A stretch of 39,031 nucleotides of DNA. It comes from Gemmatimonadales bacterium (GTDB lineage Bacteria > Gemmatimonadota > Gemmatimonadetes > Gemmatimonadales > GWC2-71-9). The notes below the pieces were generated by a model. That model was given only the letters and a program-made list of their open reading frames with translations. It did no database searches and was not told the DNA's origin. Positions 15,423-25,614 of the stretch are shown here, one piece after another (positions within the stretch are counted from its first letter, which is position 1; every line of letters starts with the position of its first letter). The translations under genes and the position numbers were made by a program. Location of the stretch: the NCBI GenBank assembly GCA_036265815.1, contig DATAOI010000061.1, positions 1 through 39,031 of the forward strand, written 5' to 3'.

Positions 15423-16895
15423 ATGAGGACGCCCATCGTGAGTTCCATATCCGCACAGCACCCTCGCGTGTTCTCGCGCGTCGGGATACCGCTGAGCCTG
15501 CTGCTCATCGCATTCCCCGCCACTGCCCAGACGGGTACGGGGGTGGATTCCCTGGATCACTACGTCCGCGCCGAGCTCGCCCGCCAGCGCATCCCCGGGC
15601 TGTCGATCGCGGTACTCCGGGGTGACAGTGTGATTCTAGCCCGCGGTTACGGCTATTCCAACGTGGAGCATCACGTGCTGGCCACCGACAGCACCGTGTA
15701 CGAGGTGGGGTCAATCTCGAAGCAGTTCACCGCAGCCGCGATCGTCCTCCTCTCCGAAGAGGGTCGCCTCGGACTTAATGACGTAATCACGCGATACTTG
15801 CCAGAGGGGTCCACGATTTGGTCGGGGGTGACGATGCGACACCTTCTCACGCATACCTCCGGCGTCTCGGATCAGTCCCTCGACACGCTTGACTTCCGGA
15901 AAGACTATACCGATGAGGAGCTCGTGCGCCTCGCGGCAGCTCAGCCGCTCCTGTTTAAGCCGGGCGCGAGCTACAGCTACAGCAGCACCGGGTACACCCT
16001 GCTCGGCGTCATCATTCATCGGGTGACAGGGGAGTTCTACGGCGATCTCCTTCGGGACCGCATCTTCCGTCCGTTGGACATGCGGGCCGCACGGGTCAAC
16101 TCTGACACCGCTATCGTGCCCAACCGGTCGGCGGGCTATCGCTTCGAGCGCGGAACGCTGAAGAACCGGGACTGGACGTCACCATCGCTGAGCGCGACGG
16201 CCGACCGAGGCTTGAGTTTTAGCGCGCGAGACCTGAGCCGGTGGGCCATTGCGCTCAATCACGGGAAACCGCTGGGCCGCGCTGGCGTCCAGGCGAGTTG
16301 GACCCCAGTCCGGCTGAACGAGGGCTGGACCTACCCCTACGGACTGGGCTGGCAGCTCACGCAACAGCGGGGCTATCGGCGGATCGGTCACAGCGGAGCA
16401 TGGGGAGGTTTTCAGGCAACACTTCAGCGGTACCCCGACTTTGAGTTGACGGTCATCGTGCTGACGAATCTGGACGAGGCGAACCCGGAAGGGATCGCCT
16501 CGGGGATTGCGGGAATTCTGGAACCAGTGCTGACACCGCCCCATCTGCTGCCCGGCCGACTGCCGGGGCAAGCTCCCCCGAGGGGAATCGAGGACCTGGT
16601 GCGTGACGTTGCGGCTGCCAGGGACTCGGCCGAAGTCACGCCCGCCTTCAGGGCGCTGACGCCACCATCACGGAGAGAACGGATTGCGAGTTTGCTGAAG
16701 GGGCTTCAGGCCTGGACCCTCCTCGGCTGCGAGAATGTCACCGGTCGTCAGATGTCACGGCTGGGTAGTCGGATCGAATGGCTCTGCTACGCCAAGGGAC
16801 CTGTCCGAGAGGGAGAACGCGAAGGCAATGTGGTTATCACGGTACTCTATGGTGCCGCTTGGCGCGCGGCGGGAATAGACCTGTACTTCTTCTGA
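15423..16895 (+). CDS. Class C beta-lactamase-fold serine hydrolase (cassette gene)
   Basis: A 490-residue exported protein with signal peptide SLLLIAFPATAQTGTG near residues 24-39. The serine-hydrolase triad motifs are present: SISK at residues 97-100 (SxxK nucleophile and base), YSSTGY at 186-191 (the YxN position, here YSS) and HSG at 323-325 (the K/HTG position). TMRHLLTHTSGVSD and FRPLDMRAARV are typical of the Beta-lactamase Pfam family. A ~110-residue C-terminal extension follows. Family members include AmpC, D-aminopeptidases, esterases and peptidoglycan-active enzymes. With HSG rather than KTG and Ser in place of Asn, an esterase/peptidase role is more likely than antibiotic hydrolysis, but resistance cannot be excluded from sequence. 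Confidence 0.87.
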   Translation: MRTPIVSSISAQHPRVFSRVGIPLSLLLIAFPATAQTGTGVDSLDHYVRAELARQRIPGLSIAVLRGDSVILARGYGYSNVEHHVLATDSTVYEVGSISKQFTAAAIVLLSEEGRLGLNDVITRYLPEGSTIWSGVTMRHLLTHTSGVSDQSLDTLDFRKDYTDEELVRLAAAQPLLFKPGASYSYSSTGYTLLGVIIHRVTGEFYGDLLRDRIFRPLDMRAARVNSDTAIVPNRSAGYRFERGTLKNRDWTSPSLSATADRGLSFSARDLSRWAIALNHGKPLGRAGVQASWTPVRLNEGWTYPYGLGWQLTQQRGYRRIGHSGAWGGFQATLQRYPDFELTVIVLTNLDEANPEGIASGIAGILEPVLTPPHLLPGRLPGQAPPRGIEDLVRDVAAARDSAEVTPAFRALTPPSRRERIASLLKGLQAWTLLGCENVTGRQMSRLGSRIEWLCYAKGPVREGEREGNVVITVLYGAAWRAAGIDLYFF

Positions 16896-16938
16896 AAACG
16901 CCTGGCAGGTCGTGATTGGTGGATCCGCCCGCGTCGCC

Positions 16939-17077
16939 GCCTAACCCGCGCATGCAGCCGACAAGCGCGTCCGAGTGAGGCTCCGTGCGGTCGGCACCTG
17001 TCGATGACGATAAAGGAACGGAGTTATTGTGCGGGCGTGAAGCTTGCCGCTTGCAGCTGATGCGCAAGTCGTTCGGC
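16939..17077 (+). repeat. attC5 recombination site
   Basis: 139 bp, R'' GCCTAAC (16939-16945) to R' GTTCGGC (17071-17077). Arms CGCGCATGCAGCCGACAAG and CTTGCAGCTGATGCGCAAG form a nearly perfect inverted pair. Confidence 0.9.
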
Positions 17078-17107
17078 AGCGCCAACTCGCCTAATCTATG
17101 ACCGAGC

Positions 17108-17530
17108 ATGACTGACTTCAGCATCGCGGTTGATATTACAGCACCGCCCGACCGAGTCTGGGCGGTCATGACTGACATTGAGCGCTGGCCCGAGTGGACC
17201 CCTACCGTCACGCGAATCCAGCGGCTTGACCATGGCCCCCTGGCGATTGGAAGTCGGGCACGCATTCAGCAGCCGAGGTTGCCAGCAGCGGTATGGCACG
17301 TCTCTGAGCTCGTGGAGGGACGCAGCTTCACCTGGGTCACGAGAAGTCCGGGTGTGCGGGTCATCGCGAGGCACAGCGTTGAACCTATAAGCCAAGGGGC
17401 ACGTGCGACGCTGTCAGTCCAGTTCGCAGGCCTACTTGGCGGCCTGGTTGCACGTGTGACGCGCGGGCTCAACGAGCGCTCTCTGACGCTCGAGGCGCAG
17501 GGCCTGCGGGAACAGAGCACGAGAACTTGA
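17108..17530 (+). CDS. SRPBCC/START-like domain protein (cassette gene)
   Basis: A 140-residue soluble protein of the polyketide cyclase/SRPBCC superfamily, whose helix-grip fold binds hydrophobic ligands. The N-terminal strand and helix FSIAVDITAPPDRVWAVMTD followed by IERWPEWTPTVTRIQ is the family hallmark, then IGSRARIQQPRLPAAVWHV, GRSFTWVTRSPGVRVIARH and a C-terminal helix GLLGGLVARVTRGLNE. The ligand and any reaction are unknown. It is bounded by attC5 and attC6, with 31 bp from the R' core to the ATG. Confidence 0.85.
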   Translation: MTDFSIAVDITAPPDRVWAVMTDIERWPEWTPTVTRIQRLDHGPLAIGSRARIQQPRLPAAVWHVSELVEGRSFTWVTRSPGVRVIARHSVEPISQGARATLSVQFAGLLGGLVARVTRGLNERSLTLEAQGLREQSTRT

Positions 17531-17559
17531 ATCGCCTTCAGGAACCAAGTGGCGGCGCT

Positions 17560-17701
17560 GCCGAACCCGCGCATACAGCCGACGGGCGGGAGGCGGCGGA
17601 ACTCCGCTCGGGCGGCGCCCTCCGATGAGCGCTACTAAGGAACCGAAGGTTTGTGTCGGCGCCGGCATGAGGGCCCGCACCTGATGCGCAAGTCGTTAGG
17701 C
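17560..17701 (+). repeat. attC6 recombination site
   Basis: 142 bp, R'' GCCGAAC (17560-17566, one substitution from RYYYAAC) to R' GTTAGGC (17695-17701), with arms CGCGCATACAGCCGACGGG and CGCACCTGATGCGCAAG. Confidence 0.88.
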
Positions 17702-17751
17702 CGCTTTTCGCGTGGTTACGGTCTCTTGCCGGCAAAACATGGAGGGCTCCG

Positions 17752-18108
17752 ATGCGGTACGTCGACGGTTTTCTTCTAGCTGTCCCCAAGCGCAAACTCC
17801 AAATGTACCGGCGGATCGCGCAGCGCGCCGGGCGGGTGTGGCGGGAGCATGGTGCTCTCGAGTACCGAGAATGTGCTGGCGATGACCTAAAGGTGAAATT
17901 TGGGGTGTCCTTTGCGCGCGCGGCGAAATTGAAGGCCGGCGAGACGGCGGTCTTTTCTTGGATCGTATACAAATCACGGGCTCATCGGGATCGCGTCAAC
18001 GCAAAGGTCATGAAGGACGTCCGCATGCAGAAGATGATGAAGGACCCAATGCCATTTGACATGAAGCGTATGTTCACCGGCGGCTTCAACGTGCTCGTAG
18101 ATCTTTAG
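17752..18108 (+). CDS. DUF1428 family protein (cassette gene)
   Basis: A 118-residue soluble protein matching DUF1428 (YbaA-like), a dimeric alpha/beta ferredoxin-like fold. The N-terminus MRYVDGFLLAVPKRKLQMYR, then RVWREHGALEYRECAGDD, the basic SWIVYKSRAHRDRVNAKVM and the end FDMKRMFTGGFNVLV are the family's characteristic blocks. GGAGGG precedes ATG 17752. The biochemical function of the family is not established. Its length is normal and the gene is intact between attC6 and attC7. Confidence 0.9.
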   Translation: MRYVDGFLLAVPKRKLQMYRRIAQRAGRVWREHGALEYRECAGDDLKVKFGVSFARAAKLKAGETAVFSWIVYKSRAHRDRVNAKVMKDVRMQKMMKDPMPFDMKRMFTGGFNVLVDL

Positions 18109-18177
18109 GCCCAGATTCGCGGTCCGCCAGAGAGTGCAGGTGGCGCTCTCGATACACCAGAGTTGCTACCGGAAGCG

Positions 18178-18316
18178 GCCTAACCAGCGCATGCAGCCGA
18201 CAAGCGCGTCCTGGTGAGATCCGCTCGGGCGGGAAGCGCCGATGATGGATAATGGAACGAAGTGATTGTGCGGGCGGGAAGCTTGCCGCTTGCAGCTGAT
18301 GCGCGGTGCGTTAGGC
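18178..18316 (+). repeat. attC7 recombination site
   Basis: 139 bp, R'' GCCTAAC (18178-18184) to R' GTTAGGC (18310-18316), arms CAGCGCATGCAGCCGACAAG and CTTGCAGCTGATGCGCGG. Its left and right parts are very close to attC8, which lies 3.8 kb further on beyond the kinase gene. Confidence 0.92.
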
Positions 18317-18520
18317 GGCTGCTCAAGCATGGGTGGCAATGTCGAGAGGTGCTCGCGCTGTCACACGCGGGCTGCTTAGCCTCAGTGGCATTCGTGAGCG
18401 GCCATGTGGTGCTTCGATTGCGTGCTCGCCTATAGCCGCCCTTGCTGGCGCCATCCTACGGCCCCCGCTTACTTACTTTCGCGTTCCTAGTACCGCATCC
18501 TCCCCGCGGAGCCTTCCCCC

Positions 18521-21172
<2,652 letters not shown>

Positions 21173-21295
21173 CCCGCTGTCGTGCATCGCCAGGGTTGGA
21201 CAGGGCACCGTCATCTGAGTTCCACGAAGAGGCTAGCTTGAGAGGGTAACGTCGAACGACGACGCTCCGCAGGCCAGCCCTTCGAGGAGCGCCAG

Positions 21296-21397
21296 ATGAC
21301 GCGCCCGCTGCCCGCACTGACTCTTGTATGGTATCTCGCTCTGGTTGGCCTGCTTCGGAACCAACTGAAGCGTCCGCGCAAGAGAGCGCTTAGGTGA
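21296..21397 (+). CDS. Possible 33-residue membrane peptide
   Basis: A GAGGAG Shine-Dalgarno sits seven bases before ATG. The peptide is MTRPLPALTLVWYLALVGLL followed by a basic tail RNQLKRPRKRALR, so one short hydrophobic helix with a positive C-terminus. It lies in the 240-bp gap between the kinase gene and the convergent SnoaL-like gene. No family is recognised; it may be a chance ORF. Confidence 0.3.
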   Translation: MTRPLPALTLVWYLALVGLLRNQLKRPRKRALR

Positions 21398-21412
21398 CGG
21401 CATACCTGCCAA

Positions 21413-21799
21413 TCACCACGAGACGGAATACCTGTCAATCACCCATAGCCACGTCCCATCCTTCTGGCGCCGCGCAACTTCCGAGGTCACGGTACCATCA
21501 CGGCTGCGCGTCGAGGTGAGGGCCAGATCACCGCAAATGAGCGCCGGTCGCTGTTCTCCGAACTCGAACTTTCGTTTTTCCGGTCCAAACCCCGTAACCT
21601 GGAGTTTCGTAAAAAACTCGTGAGTGGCCTCTTTGCCACGCAGGAACGTTCCACCGCCAATGTCGACTACCGCGTCCGGCTCGAACAACGCCGTCATGCC
21701 AGTAACATCTCCCGCGTTCTCTCTCGCTACCAACAATCGCTCCAAATCCTGGGGATCGTTGGCCGGCCCTCTTGTCGTTAAATCATTCACAGTGGACAC
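21413..21799 (-). CDS. SnoaL/NTF2-like protein, reverse-oriented in the array
   Basis: A 128-residue protein of the NTF2-like/SnoaL superfamily: DLERLLVARENAGDVTGMTA, LFEPDAVVDIGGGTFLRGKE, ATHEFFTKL, LALTSTRSRDGTVTSEVARR and WLWVIDRYSVSW follow the fold's cone-shaped pocket pattern. The open frame extends to 22018, but the upstream part is not family-like. GTG at 21799 after GGCGGAGT is preferred, placing the start just before the first helix. It is the only clear minus-strand gene in the cassette array and lies in DNA that is less GC-rich (21.8-22.07 kb upstream of it). This points to a different origin from its neighbours. The function is unknown. Confidence 0.72.
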   Translation of the reverse strand: MSTVNDLTTRGPANDPQDLERLLVARENAGDVTGMTALFEPDAVVDIGGGTFLRGKEATHEFFTKLQVTGFGPEKRKFEFGEQRPALICGDLALTSTRSRDGTVTSEVARRQKDGTWLWVIDRYSVSW

Positions 21800-22090
21800 T
21801 CCGCCAACTTTTGTGGGTTGCCGACCTTCACTGCAGTCTATCGTCGTCACGCGCCGGGCGTCAAAAGCAGCTCTTGGCCTGAGGGTTTTGGACCGTTCCT
21901 CGATCAAGTCTTCGTCCCAAACAGAATGGGCTTTGAATGGCCGGTTGAGGTTCAAAGCACTATGTTCGAGAATCTTGTCCCGCTTTTTCGGATGCTCGGA
22001 TTTCTCAAGAACACCCATGCTTCATCAATCAGAAGTGCTTTGCGCCGATTTGGGTGGGTTAGAGAGTATCTCCGGGGTCCGAAAGTCGCC

Positions 22091-22227
22091 GCCTAACCAG
22101 CGCATGCAGCCGACAAGCGCGTCCTTGTTGAGCCCCGTCAACCGCCATCCGCCGCTGGCGGGCGGCGGAACGTAGGTTAGTGCATGAGCGAGCGGGTCGC
22201 TTGCAGCTGATGCGCGGTGCGTTAGGC
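22091..22227 (+). repeat. attC8 recombination site
   Basis: 137 bp, R'' GCCTAAC (22091-22097) to R' GTTAGGC (22221-22227). Arms are CAGCGCATGCAGCCGACAAG and GCTTGCAGCTGATGCGCGG, with GGAACGTAGGTTAGTGC in the apical region. Confidence 0.92.
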
Positions 22228-22303
22228 CGCTGGCGTACAGGTCGTTGCCAGGGCAGTCTTGAGAGTGGCAGCGCCCGAGCTGCCCATCGCAAGGAGGTTC
22301 CCA

Positions 22304-22537
22304 ATGACCGCCTGTGAAGTCTGTGGCAACGAGTACTACCTGTCCTTCCAAGTCGTCGCTGCGGGACAGACGCATACCTTCGACAGCTTCGAGTGCGCCA
22401 TTCATCGCCTGGCCCCGGTGTGCGATCACTGCGGCTGCAAAATCGTGGGGCACGGGATCGAGGCGAACAACACGTTCTACTGTTGCGCTCACTGTGCCCG
22501 CAAGAAGGGCGTGACCGCCGTCGCGGACCACGCCTAA
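22304..22537 (+). CDS. Cys-rich metal-binding mini-protein (cassette gene)
   Basis: A 77-residue protein with nine Cys: C4xxC7, C31, C40xxC43xC45 and C60-C61xxC64, plus several His (H24, H34, H42, H50, H63). The blocks MTACEVCGNEYYLSF, TFDSFECAIHRLAPVCDHCG and FYCCAHCARKKG suggest two zinc-binding knuckles; similar proteins are sometimes labelled metallothionein-like. A perfect AAGGAGG precedes ATG 22304, unusual among these cassettes and a sign of efficient translation. Expected role: zinc or other metal binding; whether for storage, regulation or structure is unknown. Its stop TAA lies in GCCTAAA, possibly the R'' of a short attC. Confidence 0.75.
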   Translation: MTACEVCGNEYYLSFQVVAAGQTHTFDSFECAIHRLAPVCDHCGCKIVGHGIEANNTFYCCAHCARKKGVTAVADHA

Positions 22538-22606
22538 ATCCCGCGGGGGTCAGCCGTCAGCGGTTGGAGGGCGTCGCGGGCCAGCGGCGACAAAGGACCG
22601 TTAGAT
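22532..22606 (+). repeat. Possible short degenerate attC
   Basis: A GCCTAAA box at the Cys-rich gene's stop and GTTAGAT at 22600-22606 are 75 bp apart, the size and ends of a short attC. However, the internal arms do not match the array's family and pairing is weak. If real, it would make the next ORF its own cassette. Confidence 0.25.
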
Positions 22607-22626
22607 CGATGCACGAAGGGAGCGCC

Positions 22627-22929
22627 ATGCGCGGCATCCAGCTTCTGCTCGCGCTACTGCGGGCGGATGTATACGGCTCCGGTGCGTTCGGCCCCGATGT
22701 TGCACGAGCCGCGCGCCGACTGGCAGCGTCCGGGCGAGTGGCCTTGCGGGCAGGTGGGATGGGGGTCATCGGCTTCGCCCTGGGGTTCTTCGGGCCGCGA
22801 TGGCTTGGTCCCGGAACCAATCAGGGCCCGCTGCCCGGGATCGTGCTCGGCCTGGTTGGGTTGCTGGGCGGGCTGGCGTGGGGGCTGTGGCGCGAACGCG
22901 GGCGGCGCTCGTCGCGGGATGCGACCTAA
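22627..22929 (+). CDS. Small membrane protein (cassette gene)
   Basis: A 100-residue protein: MRGIQLLLALLRADVYGSGA, a linker, a first membrane helix GGMGVIGFALGFFGPRWLG, a second LPGIVLGLVGLLGGLAWGLW and a basic C-terminus. ATG 22627 is preferred because GGGAG lies just upstream; an ATG at 22609 would add six residues. The stop TAA overlaps the ACCTAAC R'' box of attC9. No family recognised. Confidence 0.6.
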   Translation: MRGIQLLLALLRADVYGSGAFGPDVARAARRLAASGRVALRAGGMGVIGFALGFFGPRWLGPGTNQGPLPGIVLGLVGLLGGLAWGLWRERGRRSSRDAT

Positions 22930-23060
22930 CCAGCGCATGCAGCCGATAAGCGCGTCCAAGCCGGTCTCCGATGAAGGCAGCACTCCAGTGGCGATTCAAT
23001 GGAACCTTGGGGAGTGCACGGCGAGCGGGTCGCTTGCAGCTGATTTGCATGTCGTTAGGC
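22924..23060 (+). repeat. attC9 recombination site
   Basis: 137 bp, R'' ACCTAAC (22924-22930) to R' GTTAGGC (23054-23060), arms CAGCGCATGCAGCCGATAAG and GCTTGCAGCTGATTTGCATG. Confidence 0.92.
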
Positions 23061-23102
23061 GGACGGCACAAGATTCCACAGGAGCCAAGGGGAGCGGCGC
23101 AG

Positions 23103-23399
23103 GTGATCCGAGCATCGAGTCGACTTAAGCGCGCTGATGTGCTCTCCGGGGTCGGCGCCGGTGTGCTCGGCGCCGGGATGGCGCTCTTGTTTGCCCGCCG
23201 CCTGGAGCGGTACGCGGTCCCGCTCCTGCTGCTCGGGCTCCTCAGCCATGGCTGGGGGATGTACGCGAAGCATCGGCTGGAGGTGGCCGAAGGCGTCGAA
23301 CTGCCCCGCTGGGCCGCGTGGCTCTATTGGGGCTGCTGGGTACTGCTCGTCGCTGCCGGCCTCTATGTCGCGCTGGGAGGCGCGTGGTCCGCGCCTTAG
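23103..23399 (+). CDS. Three-helix membrane protein (cassette gene)
   Basis: From GTG 23103 (AAGGGGAGC upstream) the 98-residue product has three hydrophobic helices: VLSGVGAGVLGAGMALLFAR, YAVPLLLLGLLSHGWGMYAK and WLYWGCWVLLVAAGLYVALG. The open frame extends left into attC9, which is not expected to be coding, so the first start after the R' core was chosen. Function unknown. It resembles the many small membrane proteins found as integron cassettes. Confidence 0.65.
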   Translation: MIRASSRLKRADVLSGVGAGVLGAGMALLFARRLERYAVPLLLLGLLSHGWGMYAKHRLEVAEGVELPRWAAWLYWGCWVLLVAAGLYVALGGAWSAP

Positions 23400-23432
23400 G
23401 CCCCCGCTTGACTGACTTCTCGCTGGGCCGCC

Positions 23433-23475
23433 GCCTAACCCACGTATGCAGCCGGCAGGCCGGACGGCCGCAGAG
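23433..23475 (+). repeat. Left half of a split attC (attC10-L)
   Basis: R'' GCCTAAC (23433-23439) and the left arm CCACGTATGCAGCCGGCAGG are clear, but the apical and right parts are missing. Instead, the GNAT gene starts 45 bp after the R'' box. The matching right half is found only after that gene. Confidence 0.75.
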
Positions 23476-23483
23476 GAGGTCCG

Positions 23484-24065
23484 GTGGTCCCCTCGCAGGA
23501 AGTGACCCTAGTAGCCGCAACCGCGGACGACGCAACCGTGTTGTCCAGTTTGCTGGAGCTCTACCTACGCGAACTGAGCGAGATTTTCCCAATCGAGGTC
23601 AGGGCCGACGGTCAGTTGGGGTACGATAAGCTGCCGCTCTACTGGACCGAGCCCTCCACGCACTTCGCTTTCTTGATCCGATGTCGCGCTCAGATTGCGG
23701 GTTTCGTGCTGGTTACTCGGGGCTCACCGGCCACCGACGACCCCGAGGATCTTGACGTGGCGGAGTTTTCGTCCTTCTCGTACCGCCGCACGGGCATTGG
23801 TCGCCGGGCGGCATTTCTTCTCTGGAACCGCCTTTCTGGGCGGTGGATTGTGCGGGTGTCAGAAGCAAACCTGATCGGCCTTCCCTTCTGGGAAAGGATT
23901 ATTGGAGAATACACGCAGGATGCCTTCGATAGGAACGAGCATCCTGGGCAGGTTTCACATGTTCCGCGTCTTCTCATTCAGAAGCTACCCTACGACTGCG
24001 GCGCGGGCGCTGGGGCCCTCGAGGCCAAACAGCGGAGCCGTTGGTTAGTGCGGGCGCCAGCATGA
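23484..24065 (+). CDS. GNAT-family N-acetyltransferase inserted in an attC
   Basis: A 193-residue protein read from GTG 23484 (GAGGAGG shortly upstream). The acetyl-CoA-binding motif A is visible as FSYRRTGIGRRAAFLLWNRL (R-x-x-G-x-G), with the preceding beta-4 strand LDVAEFSSF and the later VRVSEANLIGLPFWERII. It should acetylate a small molecule or protein amine. The last ~8 residues (WLVRAPA) are encoded by attC sequence, so the natural C-terminus has probably been lost or extended by the rearrangement that placed the gene between the two attC halves. The family is fairly certain; the substrate is unknown. Confidence 0.8.
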   Translation: MVPSQEVTLVAATADDATVLSSLLELYLRELSEIFPIEVRADGQLGYDKLPLYWTEPSTHFAFLIRCRAQIAGFVLVTRGSPATDDPEDLDVAEFSSFSYRRTGIGRRAAFLLWNRLSGRWIVRVSEANLIGLPFWERIIGEYTQDAFDRNEHPGQVSHVPRLLIQKLPYDCGAGAGALEAKQRSRWLVRAPA

Positions 24066-24096
24066 TGGCCTGCAGCTGATTTGCATGTCGTTAGGC
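24041..24096 (+). repeat. Right half of a split attC (attC10-R)
   Basis: GGTTAGTGCGGGCGCC, then GCCTGCAGCTGATTTGCATG and R' GTTAGGC (24090-24096) match the right halves of attC2, attC8 and attC9. The left half is absent here and lies before the GNAT gene at 23433. A weak GCCAAAC at 24024-24030 could be a decayed R'' but lacks the left arm. Confidence 0.75.
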
Positions 24097-24124
24097 CGCC
24101 GGCGCGTCTACCGCGGATGACCCC

Positions 24125-25012
24125 ATGACCATGGACGAGCGGGTGAACCTGCTACACGAGGAAGTCGGAAAGCTAGCCCACGGGAAGTCACCTCCGGAGG
24201 GGCGCGAGACGGCTATCCGGCGGCTCAAGGCCCACGTCGAGGTCCTACGCCGCGAGCAGTATGGGCTCGGCACCCGGCCGATCCACGAAGGCTTACGGGC
24301 AGCACTTACTCTGGGTGGCATCGGACTCCTGATCGGCATGGTTCGACCCTTGGTGGCCGCTGCACGCGGGCACCCGCCACAGGCCCAGCAGCTCGTAACG
24401 TTTGCCAGCCATCTGGTGATCGCTTGGGGCGCAGTTACCCTATGCTGCTTCGTGATGCTCGGCTGGGAGCGATGGCGGGAGACGTGGGCCGTTCGTGAGG
24501 CGATACGGTATACCGACGCACTGCATCAACAGCTGTATTCGAGCGAGCATTCTGAGCATGGAGGCCCGATGTCACCCGGCACGCGGCACGGTCGGCGGAG
24601 TCTCGATGTCGTCTTCGGTCTGTTCCTCGCCAGCGGGGTGACGGTAGGCACCTACTGTCTGTGGGCTGTCGCCGACTGGATCCACCCACAGGGCGAGCGA
24701 GGCTTCGGCCTTTACATCATTGGCGCGTTTTCATTCGTACCGGCCCTCTTGGCGTGGTTGGCCGGCGGCGCTCACATGTTCATGGCCTCCAGGGATAGGG
24801 ACGTGCGCTTCGGCGTGGCGTTGACCACCGCCCACTTGATGTGGTGGCTTCTCCTGATCGGCCTTGCGCTGCGGCATGACAACCGCTTGTCCGGGTGGGT
24901 CTTGAGAACCGGTACCATGGTCGAGCCAGGTCTCTATGCGGTGGGCGTAACATTCCTGGCTGCACGCTGGTTCTGCTGGCGCCGTCACGGTCCCGTGCAG
25001 GTTGCGGCCTAA
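24125..25012 (+). CDS. Polytopic membrane protein (cassette-array gene)
   Basis: A 295-residue protein. A charged N-terminal region of ~50 residues (NLLHEEVGKLAHG, AIRRLKAHVEVLRREQYGLG) is probably a short coiled helix in the cytoplasm. About six membrane helices follow: ALTLGGIGLLIGMVRPLVAA, HLVIAWGAVTLCCFVMLGW, FGLFLASGVTVGTYCLWAV, AFSFVPALLAWLAGGAHMF, TTAHLMWWLLLIGLALR and LYAVGVTFLAARWFCW. The start is ATG 24125, 28 bp after the R' core. The stop lies in GCCTAAT, perhaps a decayed R''. No family recognised. Confidence 0.7.
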   Translation: MTMDERVNLLHEEVGKLAHGKSPPEGRETAIRRLKAHVEVLRREQYGLGTRPIHEGLRAALTLGGIGLLIGMVRPLVAAARGHPPQAQQLVTFASHLVIAWGAVTLCCFVMLGWERWRETWAVREAIRYTDALHQQLYSSEHSEHGGPMSPGTRHGRRSLDVVFGLFLASGVTVGTYCLWAVADWIHPQGERGFGLYIIGAFSFVPALLAWLAGGAHMFMASRDRDVRFGVALTTAHLMWWLLLIGLALRHDNRLSGWVLRTGTMVEPGLYAVGVTFLAARWFCWRRHGPVQVAA

Positions 25013-25078
25013 TCCGCGAGCCGCCGCCAACATTCACGAGGCCGTTTGCCTTCGCCGCACCGCGGGCGTAGGTTGATC
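25007..25078 (+). repeat. Possible decayed attC
   Basis: GCCTAATCCGCGAGCCGCCG at the membrane-protein stop resembles an attC left arm, and GGGCGTAGGTTGATC resembles the apical GTAGGTTAGTGC, but no right arm or R' core follows. It may be a truncated site separating the membrane protein from the lipoprotein gene. Confidence 0.3.
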
Positions 25079-25114
25079 CCGCCGCTCCTTTGGACGTGAA
25101 TCCCGGAGGCTATC

Positions 25115-25579
25115 ATGCGCCACTTCGCCTTCTGCTGCGCGGCCATCCTCGCCGGCTGCGGAAAACCCCAGGTCCAACCCCCTCGAGACACAACGGCCGT
25201 GGCTCCGGCAACAGCCGAGTCTCGAGCCGAGATTTCGCTCGCCGCAATTGCCGGGAAGTGGAGACTGCGGACGATGGATGAGGCCGGAGGCAACGTCGTT
25301 GAGTCCGAGCTCACCGCCACGGCGGACTCCTCGGGGTGGACGTTGACCCGGCCGAACCGACAGACCCTTCCGGTGCGCGTCGTGGCCGTCAGCGGCGACA
25401 GCATCATCACGGAAGCTGGCCCGTACGAAAGTGCCCTGCGTAAGGGTGTTCAAGTCCGGGCGCGCACGGTCCTCCGACTCCAAGAAGGCAAGTTGGTGGG
25501 CACCACCGAGGCACGATACACGATGAGCGGCGGCGACTCGGTGGCGCGCCGTCCGACGGAAGGCACGCGCGCGCCCTAA
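25115..25579 (+). CDS. Small lipoprotein (cassette-array gene)
   Basis: A 154-residue exported protein. MRHFAFCCAAILAGCGKPQ is a lipoprotein signal with lipobox LAGC (Cys15). The mature part has a Pro/Thr linker and then a beta-rich domain: LAAIAGKWRLRTMDEAGGNV, WTLTRPNRQTLPVRVVAVSG, ITEAGPYESALRKG, TTEARYTMSGGD. Start/strand pattern (GKW.L...DEAGNVV.SEL) is like small lipocalin/heme-binding-like barrels. CGGAGG precedes the ATG. Function unknown. Confidence 0.7.
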   Translation: MRHFAFCCAAILAGCGKPQVQPPRDTTAVAPATAESRAEISLAAIAGKWRLRTMDEAGGNVVESELTATADSSGWTLTRPNRQTLPVRVVAVSGDSIITEAGPYESALRKGVQVRARTVLRLQEGKLVGTTEARYTMSGGDSVARRPTEGTRAP

Positions 25580-25614
25580 GGGCGCAGGACCACCCTCTCC
25601 GGTATTGATATCGC

